A stretch of DNA of 64,000 nt. Source: Desulfomonile tiedjei (GTDB taxonomy: Bacteria > Desulfobacterota > Desulfomonilia > Desulfomonilales > Desulfomonilaceae). Positions 54,831-64,000 of the stretch are shown in pieces (position 1 is the first letter of the stretch; the number at the start of each line of letters is the position of its first letter). The position numbers and the translations under genes are program-made. The stretch covers positions 1-64,000 of the forward strand of contig JACRDG010000066.1 in NCBI GenBank assembly GCA_016218715.1. The letters are read 5' to 3'. The notes beneath the pieces are model-generated. The model made no database searches. It was not told where the DNA came from and saw nothing but the letters and a program-made list of their open reading frames with translations.

Positions 54831-54963
54831 GACGTCAGTCTGGCGCTGATTCGGCTCACGATTCAGTTGATTAGGACTCGGCAAGGCCTCGTATATCCCT
54901 GTTACCCGTTGAGAAAGTATCGAAGAGAACGCTTGGGAGAGCTCGGCCTCGGGTTCTCCCCGC

Positions 54964-56757
54964 CTACATGGGGAGACCAGTGCCTTGCCTATTCTTTTGT
55001 GCATCCTCGCGGGCAACCAACGAAGTCCACTGGGGGACGTCCAGCGCCGAATTCAGGGCCTTGAGGCGATCCATCGCACCTTGAACGCGGTGCACGGTTT
55101 CGCTTCGGGTCGCCTCGACCCGCTCGAGGGCTGCATCGAGATTGTGTCGTAAGTGGTCCATCGCTTCCGTGGCGAATCGGCGGGCCACTCTCTCAATTCT
55201 TGCCATTCTCCGGGAAGAGAGGTACCAGATCAGGAAGAACTCGCACAAAGCCAACGCTGCCAGGCCAATGAGGCCTTCCGCACCGAATAGCGAGGTCAAG
55301 ATATTGAGGATGAGCCGAAACCCCGCGAGCAACCCAGGCTGTTCCAAGGCTTCCGGCATGGTGTGCAGGCCCGACAGTCTCAGCGCCAGGAGGAGAACGG
55401 GCAGCAACAGCACGAGCCTCTGCGCCGACCGCCTTATTCGCGAAAAGAAGTTCGTCCGCGGGTTCGCCTTCATCTCCATTCTATGCGCGAGGCTCTCGGA
55501 TGCCTGTTTCACCGCGGCAGAGACCAGCTCGCGAGGCTCCTGAAAGAGAGAAGCAGCGCCCGCGCTCCGAAGTGCGAGGAGCAACTCAGAGTCCAGACGA
55601 GCAGCAGCGGTTTCGAGACCTGCCAGACTGCCCCCTGCCAGCCTTTCGGTGACGGTTCTAAAAATCTCCTCAAGGCCCATGCCCCCCTGCCCGGCTCCGG
55701 CCCGGCGACCGAAGCTGAAGACCCGCATGCCCCACCGTACGGGACCGATCGAGTCATCCTGACGGAGGAACGCAAGCGAAATAGCTTCAGCGAGACGCTT
55801 CTGCTCCTCCAACAGCAACAGGCTCGACTCCGGGATCAGCGGTTCCTCGCCCGCCCCGCTCTGTTCCAGCTCATGCAGAAACCGGGTTTTCTCCTTCGGC
55901 CGAACCAACTCGTTGAGTTCCGCCAGCAAACTCCGGGTCTCTTCGCGAAGGTTTCCGGTCTTCACCGACGCGATATCTTTGGCGTCCCGTTCCACCATAA
56001 GGAAGTCTCTGAAGCGTCGAAACTCACTCTGCAAAACCGGGTCGGTGGCGGCACCCTGGAATTCGGCGAGCGCGGACAAGCTGAACAGGCGAGGCTGTGC
56101 CATTCCTGCCTCATGATGAAGCCGGAAGGCCAGGTCGCCCAGGACGTCTTTGAGTGCCCGATGAGGTTGCGGTTCTCGTTCGCTGACCAGTTCGTCGGCT
56201 TTGTTGAGGACAAAGGTGAAGTTCTCTCGGTTCATCACCGTTTGTTTTACAAAGCGATAGAAGATCGCGTCTGCGTATTTTTCCGGGCTGACTACCCAGA
56301 TCGCGCAATCCAGGGCAGGAAGCATTTCGAGCACAGTCCGCCGATTCGCAGGTTCCTGGCTGTCGAAATCCGGCAGGTCGAGCAACACGAGATCTCGAAT
56401 CACGAGCGAGTCGTGCACCGCGTCAGGGCTACGCAGAAGATGCGACATCTTCTCGAGCCCGTGCACGACGTCTCTGTGCCGGTACGCGACCACGCGGTCG
56501 GTGAACGGCCTTCGATCGGAAGGGCTCGAGATCTCCTTGAGCGCCAGGGCATTGATAAGCGTGGACTTGCCGACGCCCGTGCCGCCGAGAATCCCCACGT
56601 ACAGCAGTTCTCCGAGCCCCTGCGTCTTCTCGATCAGCTCCTCGGTCCTTCCGAGCAGAGCTTCCCGGTGCTCCCGAAGAAGGAGCATCAGCCCGTCGGT
56701 TTCGAGGAAATCGTGCATCTGGTCCAGGGAATGTGCGATGGAAGATCGATTCGCCAT
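54964..56757 (-). CDS. Dynamin-like membrane-associated GTPase
   Basis: A 597-residue GTPase. G1 is GGTGVGKS (58-65), G3 DLPDFDS (127-133) and G4 NKAD (185-188). A long helical region follows, then two transmembrane helices (about 448-464 and 493-513) and a C-terminal coiled segment (520-580). The order of an N-terminal GTPase, a helical stalk and paired membrane helices is that of bacterial dynamin-like or YfjP/GTPase_HSR1-type proteins that remodel or monitor membranes. It stands alone on its strand. Exact family not certain. Confidence 0.8.
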   Translation of the reverse strand: MANRSSIAHSLDQMHDFLETDGLMLLLREHREALLGRTEELIEKTQGLGELLYVGILGGTGVGKSTLINALALKEISSPSDRRPFTDRVVAYRHRDVVHGLEKMSHLLRSPDAVHDSLVIRDLVLLDLPDFDSQEPANRRTVLEMLPALDCAIWVVSPEKYADAIFYRFVKQTVMNRENFTFVLNKADELVSEREPQPHRALKDVLGDLAFRLHHEAGMAQPRLFSLSALAEFQGAATDPVLQSEFRRFRDFLMVERDAKDIASVKTGNLREETRSLLAELNELVRPKEKTRFLHELEQSGAGEEPLIPESSLLLLEEQKRLAEAISLAFLRQDDSIGPVRWGMRVFSFGRRAGAGQGGMGLEEIFRTVTERLAGGSLAGLETAAARLDSELLLALRSAGAASLFQEPRELVSAAVKQASESLAHRMEMKANPRTNFFSRIRRSAQRLVLLLPVLLLALRLSGLHTMPEALEQPGLLAGFRLILNILTSLFGAEGLIGLAALALCEFFLIWYLSSRRMARIERVARRFATEAMDHLRHNLDAALERVEATRSETVHRVQGAMDRLKALNSALDVPQWTSLVAREDAQKNRQGTGLPM

Positions 56758-57011
56758 TGCTCCGCCCTGCTCGTCAAGATGGGCACCTTATACCTGAATC
56801 CCAGGTCGCGGACAAGGGACTATGCTGAAGCGGATGGAGAATGATTACATTCGCAATGCGGCCTCAGCATGATTCGACCGGGAACCTGTTCTCAGCACAA
56901 GACCTTGGGGTGCAGAACGGAACCGCCTCATGCCGTAGAGTTTGTGGGATTGTCTATGATGTCCGGAATGATATGAGGAATTGTGCCGTCAAGAAGTCAC
57001 CGCAGCGGGTG

Positions 57012-57377
57012 CTATGGTATCCACGACGTGTTGCAGTTGCCGCACTCGGTGTCGAGGGGTCTGAGCCACGGAATCCAGACCGGAAGAGCCTTCAGCGAAA
57101 AGCAGGGGGTGGGGATCTCTATCGCCGTGTTCGTGCCGGGAATGCAGACCGACGTCTTGCCGAGACTCACCCACGGCACAATGTGGAATTCCGTCTTCAG
57201 GAGGGTCGGCCACACGGGGAAGTCAAAAGGCAGGCCGACAGGCCCTACACTTTCCGGAGGAATGGGGCAATCCGGCACGCAGGTTCGCGGAGGCGCGCAT
57301 TGAGCGTCACAGGAGACTGTGGTTCCGACAAGAACCATGCTCAGGATCAGACCGATCACCAAACCATACGATTTCAT
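57012..57377 (-). CDS. Small cysteine-rich exported protein
   Basis: A 121-residue exported protein. A signal peptide (KSYGLVIGLILSMVLVGTTV) ends just before SCDAQC; TVSC could be a weak lipobox. The mature part has eight cysteines (CAPPRTCVPDCP near the start; CIPG, CFSL, CGNCN near the end) and many prolines, suggesting disulfide or metal linkage. GAGGAG lies seven bases before the ATG. Family not recognised. Neighbours (GTPase, nitroreductase) give no clear link. Confidence 0.68.
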   Translation of the reverse strand: MKSYGLVIGLILSMVLVGTTVSCDAQCAPPRTCVPDCPIPPESVGPVGLPFDFPVWPTLLKTEFHIVPWVSLGKTSVCIPGTNTAIEIPTPCFSLKALPVWIPWLRPLDTECGNCNTSWIP

Positions 57378-57509
57378 TGGTGCTCCTCACTCTCCCCAAA
57401 CGCCGTCAGACGGGTGCCGGCAAAAAGTCGAGTTATGGTAACAGCCTCGCACAGCCCTTGTCAAGGTCGGATCTCCCACTGGAATGGCACGCCAGTGAAG
57501 TCATCCTCG

Positions 57510-58337
57510 TTACCTCCACGTGATGGCAGGAGCTTTCCTGAGAGGGAGTCTCTGATAGCCGTAGCGCTGGTAGCCGATCATCATCGCACCAAAGCACTGA
57601 TGCCCTGTAGGGAGGCTAAGGGCTTCGGTCAGGGGCTCGAAGACCGTGGCTGCTCGGTTGAAGTACCCCGCCCAGCAAGCGCCGAGGCCGAGGGAGGTCG
57701 CGGCCAGTTCGAGGTACGTCAGGGCGATGGTGCACGCGGACTGCGCAGTGGCTACGGTTTGGTCCCCGTGAGCCACGATGAGATGGGGCGCGCTTCGAAG
57801 AATCATGTCCTGTCCCCGCTCCCAGGCAGCTACCACTCGGTCGAGGTGCAGCGCTTCAGCCATCTCCGGATGGCGCTCGATCACGGTCCTCATCCACTCG
57901 ACGACAAGGCCCGCAAGATGCCGCAACTCCCCGTCCGCGTTGCCGATAACCAGCCAATGCACCGGCTGGAGGTTGTGACCGGACGGCGCACAGGACGCCA
58001 TCCGGATGAGTCTGGTCAGCGTCTCCCGGTCCACGACCTTCTCTCTGTAGTTCCTGATGGAGCGGCGATATCGGAGGAAATGTTCCGCGTGTTCCGGGCC
58101 CAGCACCAGTTCCTTGCGAACCGGCGGGCAGTCAGCGGGGTTCATGGTCTGGAGCGACAAAGCCGCGTGTGGACACACAGCCACGCAATGACCGCAATTG
58201 ATACAGAATTCCTCAGCCCCTTCGATGGGGGTGGGGAACGCTTGCTCGGACGCGATCTCTATGAGTTTCATTGGACAGACAGCTTCACAGAGCCCGTCCC
58301 GCTGACACGTTTCCCGGTCAACCGTGAATAGCGTCAT
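57510..58337 (-). CDS. Nitroreductase with N-terminal ferredoxin domain
   Basis: A 275-residue flavin enzyme. Residues 5-60 are a two-cluster ferredoxin module: the second motif is complete (CINCGHCVAVCP), the first reads CQRDGLCEAVCP, with Asp in place of the second cysteine. Residues about 85-275 are a nitroreductase FMN domain (RRSIRNYREKVVDRETL; ASCAPSGHNLQPVHWLVI; LGLGACWAGYF). Such ferredoxin-nitroreductase fusions are common in anaerobes and probably link ferredoxin to FMN-dependent reduction. Substrate unknown. The gene stands between the Cys-rich protein and ppdK on the same strand. Confidence 0.88.
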   Translation of the reverse strand: MTLFTVDRETCQRDGLCEAVCPMKLIEIASEQAFPTPIEGAEEFCINCGHCVAVCPHAALSLQTMNPADCPPVRKELVLGPEHAEHFLRYRRSIRNYREKVVDRETLTRLIRMASCAPSGHNLQPVHWLVIGNADGELRHLAGLVVEWMRTVIERHPEMAEALHLDRVVAAWERGQDMILRSAPHLIVAHGDQTVATAQSACTIALTYLELAATSLGLGACWAGYFNRAATVFEPLTEALSLPTGHQCFGAMMIGYQRYGYQRLPLRKAPAITWR

Positions 58338-58417
58338 AACTGCTTCCCTGCGTGCCCCATCGCCGCTGGCGGGCGTGCCCGCGACAGCATTCGTTCCCGC
58401 GGTGGCGAAGGCCCCTG

Positions 58418-58461
58418 AAAAAGGCGGGGAGACTCGTCCCGAGGCGAACAGAGTCTCCCGC
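58418..58461 (-). terminator. Rho-independent terminator of ppdK
   Basis: On the minus strand GCGGGAGACTC (complement of 58451-58461) pairs with GAGTCTCCCCGC (complement of 58424-58435, one bulge) and TTTTT follows (complement of 58418-58422). It begins 26 bases after the ppdK stop and separates it from the nitroreductase gene. Confidence 0.8.
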
Positions 58462-58486
58462 TTTCATAAGTCACGTTCTGTTCGGT

Positions 58487-61273
58487 CTAGTAGTCGAAGA
58501 TGCTCTCCACCATCGTGGCGTGGGCGGCAGCCAGGCGAGCGATGGGGACTCTGGGACTTGAGCATGAAACGTAGTCCAGACCGATGTGATCGCAGAAACG
58601 GATCGACGCCGGATGGCCTCCTTGTTCGCCGCAAATCCCGACTTTGAGGTCGGGCCGCGTCGCGCGGCCGCGTTCGACTGCCATCTTCATGAGCGGCCCC
58701 ACTCCTTCCACGTCGATAGTCTCGAAGGGGTTCTCGTCGATGATTCCCAGGGTCTGATAGTCGGGGAGGAATTTGTTCTCCGCGTCTTCCCGGCTGAAAG
58801 AGAATGCCGCCTGGGTCAGGTCGTTGGTTCCGAAGGAGAAAAACTCGGCCGTGCGGGCCATTTTCCCGGCAGTCACGCAAGCCCGGACGACTTCTATCAT
58901 GCTGCCGTACTTGAAATCGAGTTTGACCCCCTTGACCTGCTCCACTTCCGCTCGCAGGTCATCCACGTATTTCTTCACCCATTTCAGCTCAGCCTCATTG
59001 CAGACCTGCGGGACCATGATTTCCGAGTGGACTTCAATCCCTGCTTTTCTGCACTCGGCCTCTGCTTCCAGGATCGCCCTGATCTGCATCTTGTAGATCT
59101 CGGGGATAGTTACGCCGAGGCGCACGCCTCGATGCCCCAGCATCGGGTTGACCTCTCGGAGCGTGCGGACCCTCTGGAGCATGAGCTCCCGCGTAGCTAC
59201 AGCCCGTTCGACCGCTTCTACATCCAACTCGCGGACATTGAGGGGAAGTCTGTCCAGTCCTTGCATCCAGTGGGCGTGAACGTCCGAATCGAGCAGTTGG
59301 ACGGTATCGATAAACCGAGTCATTGACAGCAGCCCCTTCCGGAGGCCGCGCAAGTCCTCGAGCTGCTTTACCAGAACGTGCTCAAAGGGGAGAAACTCGT
59401 GAATCGGCGGATCCAGGAGACGTATGGTCACCGGATAGGGTGACATGGTCTTGAAGATCCCGAAGAAATCGCCGCGCTGTATCGGCAGGAGGCGGTCGAG
59501 GTGTCTCTGCCGTTCCTCACTCGTGTCGGCCAGGATCATGTCGACGACAATGGGAAGACGATCGGGAGCGTTGAACATTCGTTCCGTCCGGCACAGGCCT
59601 ATGCCGGTGGCGCCATAGTAACGAGCGCGCTCCGCATCATGCGGGGTATCCGCATTGGCCCGAACACCTATCCGAGCAAATTCGTCGGCCCATCCCAGCA
59701 GGGTGTGGAGTTGGTCGCTAAATTCGGGTTCTATGGTCGGAATCTCCCCCAGGTACACGTTACCCGTTCCTCCGTCGATGGTAATCACGTCACCCTCGTG
59801 CAGGATCTGACTCCCCACCTGGGCCTGGCGATGCTCCGTATCGACTCTGATCCCTTCTGCGCCCGCGACGCATGGTTTGCCCATACCTCTTGCCACCACA
59901 GCGGCATGAGAGGTCTTTCCACCGCGACTGGTCAGAATGCCTTTGGAGGCGAAAAAGCCGTGAATATCCTCAGGCTTGGTTTCTTCTCGCACCAGGATGA
60001 CGTTTGTCCCGTTCCGGCCGAGTGTTTCGGCGCGATCAGCATCGAATACGCAGCGCCCAGAAGCAGCGCCCGGCGACGCGGGCAACCCTGTTGCAAGCGG
60101 TTCGCCCTTGAAACTCGGATCCAGGCCCGGATACAGAAGCTGCTCCAAATGCTCGGGATTGATCCTCAGGAGCGCCTGCTCTTTGGAAAGCAACGTCTCT
60201 GCGAACATCTCTACACTGGTCCGCACCATCGCATTGGCGGTCATTTTACCGTTGCGGGTCTGGAGGCAGTAGAGCTTGCCCTTTTCGATGGTAAACTCGA
60301 AGTCCTGCACTTCATGGTAGTGACGCTCGAGCTTGTACCGCAACTCTTCCAGTTGGTGGTACAGGTCCGGCATCTCGGATTTCATCCCCTGAATGGCCTT
60401 GGGAGTACGAATCCCAGCGACCACGTCCTCGCCCTGCGCGTTGACCAGATACTCGCCAAACATGACGTTTTCCCCGGTGGCCGGATCTCGGGTGAACCCG
60501 ACGCCGGTACCGCTGTCGTTCCCCATGTTGCCGAACACCATGGCGACCACATTACAGGCCGTCCCGTTGCACATCTCCGGCGTGATGTTGAATTCCCGGC
60601 GGTAATCGACGGCTCGCTTGCCCATCCAGGAGTCGAACACGGCCTTGATGGAGATGGTCAACTGCTCCCACACGTTATCCGGAAATGGCGTAAGTCGGTT
60701 CTCCGCCACAACCTGGCGGAAGAGTTCGGCAACATCTATGAGGTCCGCAACGGTCATATCCACATCAGATCGGGCCCCTGAGCGAACTTTAACGGCCTCC
60801 AACGCCTTGTTGAAGTCTTCGTCGCCAATTCCCATCGCTACTTTTCCGAAAAGCTGGATGAAGCGACGTTTGGCGTCGTACGCGAAGCGCTCGTTGCCGG
60901 TCTGCTTGATAAGCCCAGGCAAGGTCTCGGAATTCAGGCCGAGATTGAGAATAGTATCCATCATCCCCGGCATGGAGAGCGCGGATCCGGAACGCACCGA
61001 CACCAAGAGAGGATTCTCAGTGTCACCGAAACCTCTTCCTGTGGCCAATTCCAGCTCTCTGATATGGCTCCTGACCTCGTCCATCAGTCCTTCCGGCAGT
61101 TCCTTGCCAGGCGAGTCGAGGTAGGCCAGACAGGCCTCGGTGCTGATGACAAATCCCGGGGGAACATTGAGGCCGATCTGGGTCATCTCACAGAGGTTCG
61201 CGCCCTTTCCGCCCAGGAGTGTCTTGTTCTTGCCATCCCCTTCCGTGAATGAGAAGACGTACTTTTTCTTCAT
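58487..61273 (-). CDS. ppdK: Pyruvate, phosphate dikinase
   Basis: A 928-residue PPDK, which interconverts pyruvate, ATP and phosphate with phosphoenolpyruvate, AMP and pyrophosphate. The nucleotide-grasp domain has LLGGKGANLCEM and ALSMPGMMDTILNLGLN; the phosphohistidine is in GGKTSHAAVVARGMGKPCVAG (split: GGKTSHAAVV, then ARGMGKPCVAG); the PEP barrel ends with the proton-donor cysteine in GICGEQGGHP. Length is typical. ATG 61273 is preferred over 61285 because GGAGAG lies five bases before it. It serves gluconeogenesis or pyrophosphate-linked glycolysis. A terminator follows. Confidence 0.96.
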   Translation of the reverse strand: MKKKYVFSFTEGDGKNKTLLGGKGANLCEMTQIGLNVPPGFVISTEACLAYLDSPGKELPEGLMDEVRSHIRELELATGRGFGDTENPLLVSVRSGSALSMPGMMDTILNLGLNSETLPGLIKQTGNERFAYDAKRRFIQLFGKVAMGIGDEDFNKALEAVKVRSGARSDVDMTVADLIDVAELFRQVVAENRLTPFPDNVWEQLTISIKAVFDSWMGKRAVDYRREFNITPEMCNGTACNVVAMVFGNMGNDSGTGVGFTRDPATGENVMFGEYLVNAQGEDVVAGIRTPKAIQGMKSEMPDLYHQLEELRYKLERHYHEVQDFEFTIEKGKLYCLQTRNGKMTANAMVRTSVEMFAETLLSKEQALLRINPEHLEQLLYPGLDPSFKGEPLATGLPASPGAASGRCVFDADRAETLGRNGTNVILVREETKPEDIHGFFASKGILTSRGGKTSHAAVVARGMGKPCVAGAEGIRVDTEHRQAQVGSQILHEGDVITIDGGTGNVYLGEIPTIEPEFSDQLHTLLGWADEFARIGVRANADTPHDAERARYYGATGIGLCRTERMFNAPDRLPIVVDMILADTSEERQRHLDRLLPIQRGDFFGIFKTMSPYPVTIRLLDPPIHEFLPFEHVLVKQLEDLRGLRKGLLSMTRFIDTVQLLDSDVHAHWMQGLDRLPLNVRELDVEAVERAVATRELMLQRVRTLREVNPMLGHRGVRLGVTIPEIYKMQIRAILEAEAECRKAGIEVHSEIMVPQVCNEAELKWVKKYVDDLRAEVEQVKGVKLDFKYGSMIEVVRACVTAGKMARTAEFFSFGTNDLTQAAFSFSREDAENKFLPDYQTLGIIDENPFETIDVEGVGPLMKMAVERGRATRPDLKVGICGEQGGHPASIRFCDHIGLDYVSCSSPRVPIARLAAAHATMVESIFDY

Positions 61274-61911
61274 CTTGCTCTCCATGATTGAAGTTTTCGC
61301 CGTCAGGGCTCGACCGGTTGGTCAGCCATCCACACGCGTGGGCCTTCCCATGCCTTTCTCCCGAGGGAGCCCCCGCTGCTCCAAACAGACCAAACGGGAC
61401 CCAGGAGCATGACACGCCAATCCTCTCCGGTGGCCGACGTTCGCAACAACATGTGATTGAAATAATAGCAACCTTTAATACTACCAGAAGGAATCCCAGA
61501 ATTGCAAGCAGACGTTCACCGGGGAGAACCTTTCTTGGAGCCAAGACAGTCCCCGCTGAACTGATGACCTTGCCACTATTGAGTAGTGTAAATGCAACTC
61601 ATTGCAATCATATATCAAAACCATTCGGCCGCACTGGCGCAGTTTCTCCCCTGTAGACCAATGGAACGGGGTTAGTTTCTCATAACGCCGTGGAAAAAGA
61701 GGAGGTGAGAAGGTTCGTACCCGTTGCCCACAAGGGTGCTCGTTCGGATGCCCGCATCGGATAAGCGGTCTCTCCTTGACAACCCGTCTTTGGTCCGGAT
61801 AAGGTTCATATCCACGACGATCCCCTTCCGAAAGACCGGGAAACGGACTCTTCCGGTCTCCAGTATCCCCGTGAGGATGCTCGGCCGGCCTCACGGTTCC
61901 CGGAGTGAAGC
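61274..61911. other. Divergent intergenic region upstream of ppdK
   Basis: 638 bases without a supported gene. AT-rich stretches at 61455-61500 and 61570-61625 may hold promoters. A TTGCA direct repeat occurs at about 61592-61606 on the minus strand. No riboswitch or tRNA recognised. Confidence 0.4.
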
Positions 61912-62382
61912 ATGCCCTTTCATGAGATAACTCCTGCGAGACTGTCTTTTCTCAAAGACGACTACGAGCGCGGATTCATCAGGTTCTGCGGATTGCGGGC
62001 AGTTGGCGCCGAGTGGGGCAGATTCGAATCGATGGTGAGCATCCAACCCGACCATCGGCAGCAAGACGGGTTTATCCACGCGGGGCTCATGGCGACGATG
62101 GCCGACCATACCGCGGGATACTCTGCCTTCACCATCGTCCCCGAAGGTTTCCAAATCCTTACGATCGAATTCAAGATAAATTTCCTTCGCCCCGCGTTCG
62201 GAGAGGCGCTGGTTTGCCGTTCCCGGGTGATCAGGGAAGGACGGCAGGTCATCGTGTCCGAATCCGAAGTATTCGACGTTCGCGAGAATGGTCAGACCCT
62301 AGTGGCCAAGGCCATGGTCACCTTGATGGCAGTGCCTCAAGAGAGACTTTCTCGAGACGAGTCGGCAGCTTTCTCGTCCTGA
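61912..62382 (+). CDS. PaaI-family thioesterase
   Basis: A 156-residue hot-dog thioesterase. The active-site helix and loop are HRQQDGFIHAGLMATMADHTAGYSA (split: DGFIHAGLMATMADHTAG), followed by LTIEFKINFLRPAFGE and VIVSESEVFDV. It differs clearly from the PaaI protein at 48.9 kb. GGAG lies ten bases before the ATG. The gene is convergent with the ASKHA protein gene (48-base gap). Acyl substrate unknown. Confidence 0.87.
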   Translation: MPFHEITPARLSFLKDDYERGFIRFCGLRAVGAEWGRFESMVSIQPDHRQQDGFIHAGLMATMADHTAGYSAFTIVPEGFQILTIEFKINFLRPAFGEALVCRSRVIREGRQVIVSESEVFDVRENGQTLVAKAMVTLMAVPQERLSRDESAAFSS

Positions 62383-62430
62383 TGCCTCCTATCCGTGGAC
62401 GTTGGGCCGCGTCATTCACGTGCCCGACGA

Positions 62431-64000
62431 TCAGGAGGAGCTCTTGACGGTTCCAAGGCGTACCGAAGGGAAGAGTTCGGCCCTGGTGTGCGGAAAGAAC
62501 AGGGCAGCCATGAAATTGTCCATGTACGAAGGATCCTCGGACAATTCCACATTGGTCATGGATCGTGCAATGTGCCGGGACTTTCTCAGGAGGCTTCGGT
62601 CCACCGACGCGAGGCGGGCCCCTTTGAGCGACGAATTGCCGATGAACAGGAACTTCTCCGGGGGGATGTCCGGGAGCAGGCCGATCGTGATGGCATGATC
62701 CAAATTGATGAAGCTCCCGAACGCTCCGGCGATGATGACGCGATCAAGGTCGTCCACCCCGAGCCCCACCTTGTCGAGAAGGCACGTATATCCTGAGAAC
62801 ATGGCCGCCTTGGCCCTCATGATGTTGTCCAGGTCCACCTCGGTCAGGACGATGTCCTCGCTGAGTCCTGACTCCCGTGCCCAGCATATGACGTATTCGT
62901 GCCCGCTGCGCCCTTCCCGGATGCGCGGGGTCGTGAGGTCAGGCGCAAACTTGCCGTTCTGGTCCAGCAGGCCGATCTTGAGCATCTGAGAGATGATGTT
63001 GATAATTCCCGACCCGCAGATACCTATCGCTGGTTGGCTGTCGATGGTCCGGATCATAGGCTCGTACGTTTCCGGGTCCAGCAGTATCCCTTCGATCGCT
63101 CCGGGCGCAGCCCGCATCCCGTATTCGAGGCCTCCGCCCTCGAACGCGGGTCCTGCTGAACAGGAGGCGGTCATCATCAATTCACGATTGCCCGTGACTA
63201 TCTCGCCGTTGGTTCCGATATCGATGAAGAGCGTCATCTCATCGGAGGTCCACATCCCATTGGCCAGAACTCCGCTGACAATGTCTCCACCCACATAGGA
63301 AGCGACCCCCGGAAAGACCATCACGGGGGATTGGGACGGGATATCAACGCCGAGGTCTCGCGCCGGGATCGGGTCCACATTCTGAGCCGCGGGCACGTAC
63401 GGGGACTCTCTGAGGAATTTCGGATAGAGCCCGAGAAACAGATGCGTCATCACCGTGTTCCCCGCGGCCACCATGAAGTTGATCGCTTCGCGTGGCTGTC
63501 CGCTCTTCTCGAGGATTTCCGCGACGATCTGGTTGAGGCCGTCGGTCACGTGCTCCTGGAGTTTGGCAAGTCCGTCTTTCTTCAGGGAGTACACGATACG
63601 GCTGATAACGTCGTCCCCCATCGAAATCTGCGGGTTGTATCGCGACGCGCGGGCCAGAACCGCGCCTGTATCGAGATTGACCAACTCACCCCACAGCGAA
63701 GTCGTGCCGATATCCACCGCAACCGCGGTGGGAGGGGCCGTCAGATGGCCCGGCAGTATCCTGCAAATTCGGTGGAGGCGGGCCGAGGAGTCGGGTACGT
63801 CCTCTGTTCTCAAACACGCGGTGATCTTCCAATCGTCTTGTCGCAAGACCGTAGGGAGTTCCCGCACAATCTCGAGTCCCGCGGTAACCGGAGCGATGTG
63901 GTGATCTTTTCTCAGGGTGCGAACGAGCCGCTCCAAGTCGCTGACATTGTCGAGCACCACGGGCGGGGGCGTAGAGACCAGTACGGTGAACGCGAGGGGG
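62431..64000 (-). CDS. ASKHA-domain corrinoid-activation-like protein (DUF4445), 5' end missing
   Basis: The last 520 or so residues of a RACo-like protein; the frame is open to the right edge, so the N-terminus (probably a [2Fe-2S] ferredoxin domain) lies outside. ASKHA motifs are VAVDIGTTSLWGELVNL, MVAAGNTVMTHLFLG, MTLFIDIGTNGEIVTGN, CSAGPAFEGGG, AIGICGSGIINIISQML and VIIAGAFGSFINLDHAITIG. RACo-type proteins use ATP to reactivate Co(II) corrinoid proteins in methyl transfer. No corrinoid protein or methyltransferase gene is in the window; it may lie to the right. The GTG at 63960 is a possible internal start but protein-like sequence continues before it. Confidence 0.85.
   Translation of the reverse strand, partial: PLAFTVLVSTPPPVVLDNVSDLERLVRTLRKDHHIAPVTAGLEIVRELPTVLRQDDWKITACLRTEDVPDSSARLHRICRILPGHLTAPPTAVAVDIGTTSLWGELVNLDTGAVLARASRYNPQISMGDDVISRIVYSLKKDGLAKLQEHVTDGLNQIVAEILEKSGQPREAINFMVAAGNTVMTHLFLGLYPKFLRESPYVPAAQNVDPIPARDLGVDIPSQSPVMVFPGVASYVGGDIVSGVLANGMWTSDEMTLFIDIGTNGEIVTGNRELMMTASCSAGPAFEGGGLEYGMRAAPGAIEGILLDPETYEPMIRTIDSQPAIGICGSGIINIISQMLKIGLLDQNGKFAPDLTTPRIREGRSGHEYVICWARESGLSEDIVLTEVDLDNIMRAKAAMFSGYTCLLDKVGLGVDDLDRVIIAGAFGSFINLDHAITIGLLPDIPPEKFLFIGNSSLKGARLASVDRSLLRKSRHIARSMTNVELSEDPSYMDNFMAALFFPHTRAELFPSVRLGTVKSSS

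Noticed and set aside
1-64000. tRNA, rRNA, prophage or transposase genes
   Set aside because: I looked on both strands for cloverleaf ends, integrase or transposase motifs and rRNA-like tracts and saw none; a covariance search would be needed to exclude small RNAs.

Overview
The window reads as chromosomal DNA of a GC-rich, anaerobic, diderm bacterium, most likely a member of the Desulfobacterota (Desulfomonile/Syntrophobacter-like). The case rests on gene content: an anaerobe-style nuo operon next to a CBS/ATPase and DRTGG pair, a double-cubane-type dehydratase homologue with its ATP-dependent activator, a RACo-like ASKHA protein, pyruvate phosphate dikinase, CaiB-type CoA transferase, MaoC and PaaI proteins, YedF, and the outer-membrane lipoprotein LptE. 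The species assignment is inference. I saw no rRNA, tRNA, CRISPR array or transposase.

Layout. 1-3.6 kb (minus strand): the start of a nuoABCD operon, preceded by a CBS-pair/histidine-kinase-like ATPase gene, a DRTGG gene and a MaoC hydratase. 4-10.5 kb: secreted protein, pentapeptide-repeat protein, DnaK, metallo-beta-lactamase-fold hydrolase, YedF, ProC. 10.8-15 kb: DUF4178 / small secreted protein / DUF350 / membrane-embedded aminopropyltransferase, a recurrent set of unsettled function. 15.5-17.7 kb: single-subunit 2-hydroxyacyl-CoA-dehydratase-like protein and its activator. 17.8-19.8 kb (minus): DUF4019 protein, zinc-ribbon Ser/Thr kinase with an altered catalytic loop, and a protein made of two copies of a small helical domain.

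20.2-29.7 kb (plus) is the most accessory-looking part: two tandem DUF4062-STAND NTPases (one with six TPRs, one without), an alpha/beta hydrolase, a block of nested hairpin repeats, and a 1018-residue HD-domain/HSP90-like ATPase fusion. This arrangement resembles bacterial conflict (antiphage) loci and is my best candidate for an undescribed system.

29.7-64 kb is mainly housekeeping: nucleotide-sugar dehydrogenase, leuS-lptE, a large membrane protein with a repeat inserted in frame, mdh, CoA transferase, miaB, dacB, an outer-membrane barrel, gltX with a metal-dependent hydrolase, DUF502, thioesterases, an AmpG-like transporter, an orphan FtsX-type permease, a Yip1/zinc-ribbon protein, a dynamin-like GTPase, an iron-sulfur nitroreductase, ppdK, and the ASKHA protein running off the right edge. 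Two further proteins here (49.4 kb and 53.3 kb) carry the same small helical domain as the 19.4 kb protein, giving five copies in three loci. At least five intergenic sites share one palindromic repeat family, and other hairpin repeats are scattered through the window.
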